NCBI RefSeq assembly: GCF_024807945.1 | Contig: NZ_JANUFD010000003.1 | Location: 62,001-126,000 of the forward strand | Reading direction: 5' to 3' | From: Pseudomonas sp. JUb42 | GTDB taxonomy: Bacteria > Pseudomonadota > Gammaproteobacteria > Pseudomonadales > Pseudomonadaceae | Length of the DNA: 64,000 bases | In this document: in pieces, positions 57,776 through 64,000 of the stretch | How positions within the stretch are numbered: the first letter of the stretch is position 1 | Layout of the letters: each line of letters begins with the position of its first letter | Translations under genes and position numbers: made by a program | The notes under the pieces: generated by a model | Databases searched by the model: none | What the model was told of the DNA's origin: nothing | What the model saw: the letters and a program-made list of their open reading frames with translations, nothing else

Positions 57776-59664
57776 GCGCTTTGCTCCAATTGACGGCCCG
57801 CGCCGCGTTTTTTCAGATGGATCATTAACAGGGAAATCGCCGCCGGGGTGACACCCGGAATACGCGACGCCTGGCCAAGGGTCTCGGGACGAGTTATCCC
57901 CAGCTTGCCCTGAATCTCTTTCGACAGGCCGGAAATCGTCGTGTAGTCGATGTCTTCCGGCAGGCGAGTGTCTTCACTGGCGCGCAGGCGGGCGATTTCG
58001 TCTTGTTGACGATCAATGTACCCGGCGTATTTGGTCTTGATTTCGACCTGTTCGGCGACCTGTGGATCACTTGCACCTTCGCCCGTCAGGGAAATCAGGC
58101 TGGCGTAGTCGATTTCAGGTCGGCTCAACAGGTTGAGCAGATTGTATTCGTGGGTCAGCGGCGTGCCGTAATGGCTGGCAATCGCCTCGCCCTGTTCGGT
58201 ACCGGGACGAACCCAGGTGCTTTTCAGGCGCTGCTCTTCGCGCTCGATGCTTTCGCGCTTGGTACAGAACGCAGCCCAGCGCGCATCGTCGATCAAACCC
58301 AGCTCGCGACCTTTTTCGGTCAGGCGCAGATCGGCGTTGTCTTCACGCAGAATCAGGCGGTATTCGGCCCGGGAGGTGAACATCCGATAGGGTTCTTGCG
58401 TACCCAACGTAATCAGGTCATCGACCAACACGCCGATGTAGGCCTCATCGCGACGCGGGCACCAGCTGTCCTTGCCCTGTGCACGCAGTGCAGCGTTGGC
58501 TCCAGCCAATAAACCCTGGGCGCCAGCTTCTTCGTAACCAGTAGTACCGTTGATCTGCCCGGCAAAGAACAACCCGGCAATGACCTTGGTTTCCAGACTG
58601 TATTTCAGATCCCGTGGGTCGAAATAATCGTATTCGATGGCATAGCCAGGGCGAACGATATGGGCGTTTTCCATCCCCACAATCGAGCGCACCACCTGCA
58701 ATTGCACGTCAAACGGCAAGGAGGTCGAGATGCCGTTGGGATACAGCTCATGGGTGGTCAGGCCTTCGGGCTCGATGAACACCTGATGGCTCTGCTTGTC
58801 GGCAAAGCGATGAATCTTGTCTTCGATGGACGGGCAGTAACGCGGGCCGATGCCTTCGATCACCCCGGAATACATCGGTGAACGGTCCAGATTGGCCGCG
58901 ATGATTTCGTGGGTACGGGCATTGGTGTGAGTAATCCAGCAACTGACCTGCCGTGGATGCTGCTCTTTGGAACCAAGGAACGACATCACCGGGATCGGCG
59001 TATCACCTGGCTGCTCGGTCATCACCGAGAAATCCACCGAACGGCCATCGATACGCGGCGGCGTGCCGGTTTTCAGACGGCCGACGCGCAGCGGCAATTC
59101 ACGCAGACGATGCGCCAGGGCGATTGACGGTGGATCACCGGCTCGGCCACCCGAGTAGTTCTGCATGCCAATGTGGATAAGTCCGCCGAGGAAGGTCCCG
59201 GTGGTCAGCACCACGGAGTCGGCCATGATTCGCAGACCCATCTGAGTAACAACGCCGCGTACCTGATCCTGCTCGACGATCAGGTCATCGCAGGCCTGCT
59301 GGAATATCCACAGGTTCGGCTGGTTTTCAATGATTTCGCGAATCGCCGCCTTGTACAGCACGCGATCTGCTTGTGCCCGGGTAGCTCGTACGGCCGGGCC
59401 TTTGCGGCTGTTCAATACACGGAACTGAATGCCGCCCAGGTCAGTGGCCGTGGCCATTGCTCCGCCGAGGGCATCGATCTCTTTGACCAGATGGCTTTTA
59501 CCAATCCCGCCAATGGCAGGGTTGCAGCTCATTTGCCCGAGGGTTTCCACGTTATGCGTCAACAGCAGGGTTTTTGCACCCATGCGTGCAGACGCCAGTG
59601 CTGCCTCGGTACCGGCATGACCGCCACCGATGACGATCACTTCAAAACGGGAAGGGAAATCCAC
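57772..59664 (-). CDS. mnmG: tRNA uridine 5-carboxymethylaminomethyl modification enzyme MnmG (GidA)
   Basis: This FAD enzyme, with MnmE, modifies the wobble uridine of several tRNAs. The 630-residue protein has the FAD motif [59 protein letters not shown] and the C-terminal MnmE-binding domain. The start is a GTG at 59664 ([15 protein letters not shown]) with GAGGTG upstream; an open frame to 59712 adds a non-conserved stretch. mnmE, its usual upstream neighbour, is not here; an origin-like region and iron-uptake genes follow instead. Confidence 0.97.
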   Translation of the reverse strand: MDFPSRFEVIVIGGGHAGTEAALASARMGAKTLLLTHNVETLGQMSCNPAIGGIGKSHLVKEIDALGGAMATATDLGGIQFRVLNSRKGPAVRATRAQADRVLYKAAIREIIENQPNLWIFQQACDDLIVEQDQVRGVVTQMGLRIMADSVVLTTGTFLGGLIHIGMQNYSGGRAGDPPSIALAHRLRELPLRVGRLKTGTPPRIDGRSVDFSVMTEQPGDTPIPVMSFLGSKEQHPRQVSCWITHTNARTHEIIAANLDRSPMYSGVIEGIGPRYCPSIEDKIHRFADKQSHQVFIEPEGLTTHELYPNGISTSLPFDVQLQVVRSIVGMENAHIVRPGYAIEYDYFDPRDLKYSLETKVIAGLFFAGQINGTTGYEEAGAQGLLAGANAALRAQGKDSWCPRRDEAYIGVLVDDLITLGTQEPYRMFTSRAEYRLILREDNADLRLTEKGRELGLIDDARWAAFCTKRESIEREEQRLKSTWVRPGTEQGEAIASHYGTPLTHEYNLLNLLSRPEIDYASLISLTGEGASDPQVAEQVEIKTKYAGYIDRQQDEIARLRASEDTRLPEDIDYTTISGLSKEIQGKLGITRPETLGQASRIPGVTPAAISLLMIHLKKRGAGRQLEQSA

Positions 59665-60221
59665 CACGCACCTCGTGCCTGTTCTAGATAGGAATATTGG
59701 GAAAGGTGACAAGTATAGGGACTTCCCCTTCCTGAATGAAACCTCTTGGACAAAATTTAACCAGCTGTGGAAAACTCTCGAATAAAGAAAATAAAAGAGA
59801 GAGAAGTTTTATAAAACCTTATTTTAAAGCTTATTTATACTGAGCCACCTTTCTGTGGATAGATCTCTACAGGCCACGTTTTATAATGTGTACAGAGATT
59901 CAAAAGTCTGTGATCAGGTGCCATTCAGCGTTCTGGATAACCGGTTTAAGCCTGTGGATTAAATGGCTGTTTGTCCACAGGGGGGGTTATCCTCAGGCAA
60001 GAGGCCTGGTTATCAACTGAGCTGAGGCATGGTTATGCACAGGGCTTAATCCACAGAAATGTGTTGCCGTACGTCGAAAAAGGCAGGTACTGGGGTCCTC
60101 CTCTACGTAGGCGGGAGGACATCGAGGGCGCTGAGGCGGGAAGCTACAAAGCGAATGGCTATTGTTAGATACAGAAACAAAAGCTAATAATAGCCATTAT
60201 CATTTGTGTATTTTCACGTCT
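59665..60221. other. Origin-like intergenic region: AT-rich block plus DnaA-box-like cluster
   Basis: This 557-bp gap has no credible gene. An AT-rich block (59756-59845) is followed by a dense set of DnaA-box-like 9-mers. One matches TTATNCACA exactly (TTATGCACA, 60033). One-mismatch sites are at 59766, 59854, 59932, 59953, 59971, 59987 and 60047. AT-rich DNA beside a DnaA-box array upstream of mnmG is the E. coli oriC layout. The known Pseudomonas origin lies near dnaA, so this may be a secondary or ancestral origin element. A Fur-like box for the next gene lies at the right end. Confidence 0.6.
60183..60201. promoter_or_regulatory. Fur-box-like sequence upstream of the ECF sigma gene
   Basis: GCTAATAATAGCCATTATC matches 15 of 19 positions of the consensus GATAATGATAATCATTATC and lies 20 bases before the sigma-factor ATG. 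Iron repression of the fecI-like gene is expected. Confidence 0.8.
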
Positions 60222-60728
60222 ATGTCTTCTTTCACGCACACCTCTGCCGTCCAGCGCATCTATGAACAGCACCATTCGTGGTTGAATGGCTGGCTCAAGG
60301 GCAAGCTGCACAATGCTTGCGATGCGGCTGATGTAGCCCATGACACCTTTGTGCGCATTCTGGTCTCGCGCAATGCCATGCAGATTCGTGAGCCCCGTGA
60401 CTACCTGACGACCATTGCCCGTGGCCTGGTAATCGATCGCTACCGTCGGCGAGCCATCGAAGCGGCGTACCTGGAAGCCCTGGCGGCGCGTCCTGAGGTC
60501 ACGGAAATCAGCGAGGAAGATAAGGCTGTGGTGATCGAAACCCTGGTCGCTGTGGATAAAACATTGGCGAGCCTGGGCGCACGGGTGCAGAAGATTTTCA
60601 TGTTGTCCCAGGTGGAAGGTCTGAGTTATCAACAGATCGCGGATGAGCTGAGCCTGTCTCTTACCACCGTGAAGAAATACATGGTTCGCGCCTTTACCGA
60701 ATGCTCCCTGATCATGGCCGGCTTGTGA
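60222..60728 (+). CDS. FecI-type ECF sigma factor
   Basis: This 168-residue extracytoplasmic sigma factor directs transcription of the adjacent TonB receptor when its siderophore is bound. Region 2 is YEQHHSWLNGWLKGKLHNACDAADVAHDTFVRILVS with REPRDYLTTIARGLVIDRYRR, and region 4 is LSQVEGLSYQQIADELSLSLTTVKKYMVRAFTEC. The start at 60222 (MSSFTHTSAVQRI) is chosen over an open frame to 60162 because the Fur-like box lies in between. Its stop overlaps the fecR-like ATG (TGATG). Confidence 0.92.
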   Translation: MSSFTHTSAVQRIYEQHHSWLNGWLKGKLHNACDAADVAHDTFVRILVSRNAMQIREPRDYLTTIARGLVIDRYRRRAIEAAYLEALAARPEVTEISEEDKAVVIETLVAVDKTLASLGARVQKIFMLSQVEGLSYQQIADELSLSLTTVKKYMVRAFTECSLIMAGL

Positions 60729-61675
60729 TGGCTGTTGCTCCTGATCGTAAAACCTTCACTGCCGCCGCCAACTGGTACGTACAGTTCCAGAGCGAGCCAC
60801 CGACACCCGCGCAACAGCAGGCCTGGCAACGCTGGCTGGACAGTGATCCGGCGCATCAGGCCGCCTGGCAACATATGGAACAGCTGCAACGCAATCTCGG
60901 CGCCCTGCCCCGGGATCTGACCCGGCGCGCGTTATCCGACACCCAACAACGCCGTCAGGTACTGCGCATGCTGCTGATTCTGGCTGGCGTCGGCGGTATT
61001 GGCTGGGGGCTGCAGGAGAAGACGTCCCTGGGCAATGTCTGGGCGGACTACAGAACCCGGGTCGGCGAACGCAGGCGCCTGGATCTGGCCGATGGCACTC
61101 GGCTGGAGCTCAATACCGATACCGCAGTGGATGTGCTTTTCGATGAACGCGAGCGCCTGATTCGTCTACGTGCCGGGGAGGTGTTTATTCGCACCGGTAA
61201 ACGCGGCGATACCCGGCCGTTTTTCGTCGAAAGCCATCAAGGCCGTGTGCAGGCCTTGGGGACAAGTTTCTCGGTACGCCAGTTATCCCATAGCACTCAT
61301 GTCGGCGTCCTCGAGGACCAGGTTCGCATTCTGCCCAATGCCGGCAGCGGTGAAGGCGGCGTGCTCAAGGCCGGAGAGAGCGCGGACTTTGATAGCTACA
61401 GTCTCGGGCCGAGTCGCTTGTGTCGGCCTACGGAGACTGCGTGGGTCGATGGCCAATTGATAGTGCTGGATGCGTGCCTGGGTGATGTCATCGATGAGCT
61501 GTCCCGCTACCGTACAGGCGCCATGCAGTGCGATCAACGCGCCGCGCGCTTGCATGTATCGGGTGCATTTCGCCTGGACGCCATCGATGCGGTGCTCGCC
61601 AACCTACAGACCTCGCTGCCTATCCGGGTGAGTTATTTCAGCCGTTATTGGGTGTCCATCAAGTACGCCAGCTGA
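60728..61675 (+). CDS. FecR-type anti-sigma/sigma-regulator protein
   Basis: This 315-residue inner-membrane regulator passes the receptor signal to the FecI-type sigma. It has the N-terminal DUF4880 domain (AAANWYVQFQSEPPTPAQQQAWQRWLDSDPAHQAAWQHME), a membrane helix (VLRMLLILAGVGGIGWGL), and a periplasmic FecR domain (YRTRVGERRRLDLADGTRLELNTDTAVDV, LRAGEVFIRTG, VQALGTSFSVRQ). It ends in an STN-binding-like part. It is translationally coupled to the sigma gene and precedes the receptor by 106 bases. Confidence 0.93.
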   Translation: MAVAPDRKTFTAAANWYVQFQSEPPTPAQQQAWQRWLDSDPAHQAAWQHMEQLQRNLGALPRDLTRRALSDTQQRRQVLRMLLILAGVGGIGWGLQEKTSLGNVWADYRTRVGERRRLDLADGTRLELNTDTAVDVLFDERERLIRLRAGEVFIRTGKRGDTRPFFVESHQGRVQALGTSFSVRQLSHSTHVGVLEDQVRILPNAGSGEGGVLKAGESADFDSYSLGPSRLCRPTETAWVDGQLIVLDACLGDVIDELSRYRTGAMQCDQRAARLHVSGAFRLDAIDAVLANLQTSLPIRVSYFSRYWVSIKYAS

Positions 61676-61781
61676 TCCGAAAATTTTTTATTCACAGGTG
61701 CGATCTTTTTTCGACGTGGTTCGGCCCTTGAGGTAATCGCGACTCACGCGTGTATTCGTTACCTTCAGGGCCGACATAACA

Positions 61782-64000
61782 ATGCGCTTTCCACAGATCC
61801 CGACACCTGCTCGCCAGCACGTTTCCCGACACTACCTCGCCTGCAGTCTATTACTGAGCAGTGCTATCAGTGCCGCGCTGGTTTCCCCCTATGCCGCTGC
61901 TGATACGGCTGTGCATAACTATTCCATCGCCGCCGGTCCGCTGGAGAGCGTGTTGAGCCAATTCGCCTCGGCTTCCAACGTGATTCTGTCGTTCTCTCCA
62001 GGCCAGACCGCCAACCGTAGCAGTCCGGGACTTGTGGGTAACTATTCGGTTGAACAGGGTTTCATCCTTTTACTGCGAGGCTCCGGGCTGCAGGCGGCGA
62101 CCCAGGCTCCGGGTTCTTACACCTTGCAGGCGGTGCCGCAGAATGGTTCGGTGGTGCTGGACCCGACACTTATCAACAGCCGTCAGCTCGCTACCGATGC
62201 AGGGGACAGCGCAGACAACCGTGGTTACAAGGCAGAAAAAAGCCGGGCCGGGACCAAGACCAGCACAGCACTCTCTGAAACCCCGCGCTCGGTGTCGGTG
62301 GTCACGGAACAGCGCATCAAGGATCAAAAGTCCCAGAGCCTTACCGACGCCCTGGGCTACGTGCCCGGTATCTTCGCCCCGCCCTTTGCGGCCGGCGATA
62401 GCCTCGCAGGTGACCTGTTCTTCATTCGTGGGTTTAACGCCACCGATTACGGCTATGGCCTGATGCGCGACGGCTTGCGTGTGCAGGGCAATCGCTATGA
62501 CACCACCACTGAGCCTTACGGCCTGGAACGGATCGAGATCTTCCGCGGCCCGTCCTCGATCCTCTACGGCGAGAACGCACCGGGTGGTTTGGTCAATCTG
62601 GTCAGCAAGCGTCCGACCAGCACGCCCCAGGGCGAGATCCAGCTCAGTTACGGCTCCAACAATCGCCGACAGCTGGGAGTGGATGTTTCCGGGCCGCTGA
62701 ATGACAGCGGCAATATCCAGGGTCGCCTGGTCATGCTGGGGCGCAAGTCCGATACCCAGGTCGACCATGTGCCTGACGATCGTATGTATATCGCGCCGTC
62801 CCTGACCCTGAACTTCGATGATTACAACAGCCTGACCCTGCTGGCCAACTACCAGAAGGACCACACCAATATGGAGCTCGGCCTGCCTGCGGCCGGCACT
62901 CTGCTGCATAACCCCAACGGCAAGCTGGACAAGGACACCATGCTCGGTGTTCCGGACTGGAACACCTTCGAGCGCGAGACCTGGAGCGTGGGTTATGAAT
63001 TTATCCACAGCTTCAATGACGACTGGCAGTTCCGTCAAAACTCGCGCTACATGCAGTCCCGTATCAATCGCCACGAGACTTGGCCTGGCAACCTCAATAA
63101 CGCGGGCTTCGGCACCCAGTTGAATGTCACGGCCTATGATCGCTTCAATAAATCCATGGTTTATTCGCTGGATAACCAACTGGAAGGCAAGTTTGCGCTA
63201 GGCGCTGTGGATAACACCGTGCTGTTCGGCGCCAGCCACGACTTCACTTCATTCAGCCAGGATTGGGACGCCGGCTCAGCCGGGCAGATCAATATCTACA
63301 ACCCTGTGTATAAAAGTGATCCGGTAACCTCCATCCACGTCCAGAACACGCTGCTGGGCCAGCAGATGGAAGGGGCTTATGCGCAGTTGCAAAGCAAATA
63401 CGACAAATGGATCTTCCTGCTCGGCGGCCGTCAGGACTGGGTAGAGAGCGATTTTCGTAACAAGTTATCCACAGCCAACAACATCAACAGCCGAGATACC
63501 AAGTTCACCTGGCAGACTGGCCTGATGTATCAATTCGAGAATGGCCTGACGCCGTATGTCAGCTATTCGACAGCGTTCGTACCGGTGCAGCAGATCTCCA
63601 ACGGCGGCTCGCCCCTGGATCCGATCACCAGTACGCAATATGAAGTGGGCCTCAAGTACGACCCGATTGGCTGGAATACCTCGTTCACTGCGTCGCTCTA
63701 TGATCTGCGCAAGAAAGACGACACCTATTTCGACTCCACCAGCGCCACCTATCGGCAAGTGGGCGAAAGCCGGGCGAAGGGTGTAGAGCTGGAAGTGAAC
63801 AGCGATATCACCCGCAACCTCAACCTGACAGCCGCCTACACCTATACAGATGCGCGAGTGACCAAAGACGCCGCAGGTTCGTTGATAGAGGGCCATCAGA
63901 TTACCGGTGTACCGCGTAACCAGGCGTCGGTCTGGGCCAAATACAGCTTCCTGGAAGGCCCGCTTAGCGGCTTCCACGTTGGTGGTGGCGTACGCTACTT
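61782..64000 (+). CDS. TonB-dependent siderophore receptor with STN signalling domain, 3' end beyond the window
   Basis: This outer-membrane receptor imports a ferric siderophore and signals to the FecR/FecI pair. From the ATG at 61782 the frame stays open for 739 codons to the window edge. It has a signal peptide (residues 1-40), an STN domain (about 45-120, YSIAAGPLESVLSQFASASN), a plug domain (SETPRSVSVVTEQRIKDQ, GYVPGIFAPPFAAGDSL, FIRGFNATDYGYGLMRDGLR, IEIFRGPSSILYGENAPGGLVNLVSKRP) and most of the barrel. Layout matches FpvA/FoxA/FhuA-like siderophore receptors; the ligand cannot be named. Three exact DnaA boxes fall within it. Confidence 0.93.
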   Translation, partial: MRFPQIPTPARQHVSRHYLACSLLLSSAISAALVSPYAAADTAVHNYSIAAGPLESVLSQFASASNVILSFSPGQTANRSSPGLVGNYSVEQGFILLLRGSGLQAATQAPGSYTLQAVPQNGSVVLDPTLINSRQLATDAGDSADNRGYKAEKSRAGTKTSTALSETPRSVSVVTEQRIKDQKSQSLTDALGYVPGIFAPPFAAGDSLAGDLFFIRGFNATDYGYGLMRDGLRVQGNRYDTTTEPYGLERIEIFRGPSSILYGENAPGGLVNLVSKRPTSTPQGEIQLSYGSNNRRQLGVDVSGPLNDSGNIQGRLVMLGRKSDTQVDHVPDDRMYIAPSLTLNFDDYNSLTLLANYQKDHTNMELGLPAAGTLLHNPNGKLDKDTMLGVPDWNTFERETWSVGYEFIHSFNDDWQFRQNSRYMQSRINRHETWPGNLNNAGFGTQLNVTAYDRFNKSMVYSLDNQLEGKFALGAVDNTVLFGASHDFTSFSQDWDAGSAGQINIYNPVYKSDPVTSIHVQNTLLGQQMEGAYAQLQSKYDKWIFLLGGRQDWVESDFRNKLSTANNINSRDTKFTWQTGLMYQFENGLTPYVSYSTAFVPVQQISNGGSPLDPITSTQYEVGLKYDPIGWNTSFTASLYDLRKKDDTYFDSTSATYRQVGESRAKGVELEVNSDITRNLNLTAAYTYTDARVTKDAAGSLIEGHQITGVPRNQASVWAKYSFLEGPLSGFHVGGGVRY

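Noticed and set aside
59971..60168. 65-residue frame in the origin-like gap
   Set aside because: No ribosome site, no recognisable features, and it overlaps the DnaA-box-like array.

Overview
The window is a chromosomal segment of a fluorescent-group Pseudomonas. The evidence is the gene order (uvrD; the zinc-starvation block zigA/DUF1826/amidase/folE2; cls-cfaB; glmU-glmR-glmS; the atp operon; parB-parA-rsmG-mnmG), the GC-rich coding style, and REP-type repeats beginning GTGGGAGC or GTAGGAGC. The mnmG/parAB end lies in the origin-proximal part of the chromosome. I see no rRNA, tRNA, CRISPR, insertion sequence or prophage.

Layout. 1-9.9 kb: a cut-off RpiR-type regulator, a membrane GGDEF/EAL protein, uvrD, a Tim44-like protein, an SMI1/KNR4 protein, a proton antiporter and an acyl-CoA thioesterase. 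10-20.6 kb: pdxY and small proteins, then the zinc-sparing block. In that block ZigA, a DUF1826 protein, a secreted small protein, a cell-wall amidase and zinc-independent FolE2 are arranged around two Zur-box-like palindromes, followed by a ZnuA-like binding protein that lacks the usual histidine ligands. 20.6-28.1 kb: cfaB, then a four-gene operon of three SPFH (HflK/HflC-like) membrane proteins and a P1B-type ATPase, preceded by a third Zur-box-like sequence.

29-34.9 kb: six tightly coupled genes of phospholipid chemistry. They encode a CDP-alcohol phosphotransferase, a hydrolase-methyltransferase fusion, a PAP2-dual-specificity phosphatase fusion, a small membrane protein, an acyltransferase and a CDP-diglyceride synthetase. 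The set resembles an expanded E. coli ynbABCD cluster and looks like a complete but uncharacterised lipid pathway. The same stretch holds eight exact DnaA boxes. 35-43.8 kb: lpd, a divergent Lrp/LysE pair, opgD, a two-gene exopolysaccharide polymerase/glycosidase unit, a solute-binding protein and a small conserved protein.

43.8-59.7 kb: a leftward housekeeping block with glmS, glmR, glmU, atpC-D-G-A-H-F-E-B-I, parB, parA, rsmG and mnmG. 59.7-60.1 kb: a gene-free, AT-rich stretch with many DnaA-box-like 9-mers, resembling a replication origin. 60.2-64 kb: a FecI/FecR/TonB-receptor iron-uptake cassette with a Fur-box-like sequence; the receptor gene runs off the end.

Two systems deserve most attention: the Zur-linked SPFH/P-type ATPase operon and the ynb-like lipid operon. 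The DnaA-box landscape (25 exact TTATCCACA sites found by eye, 23 of them right of 29 kb) is a third signal, independent of the coding content.
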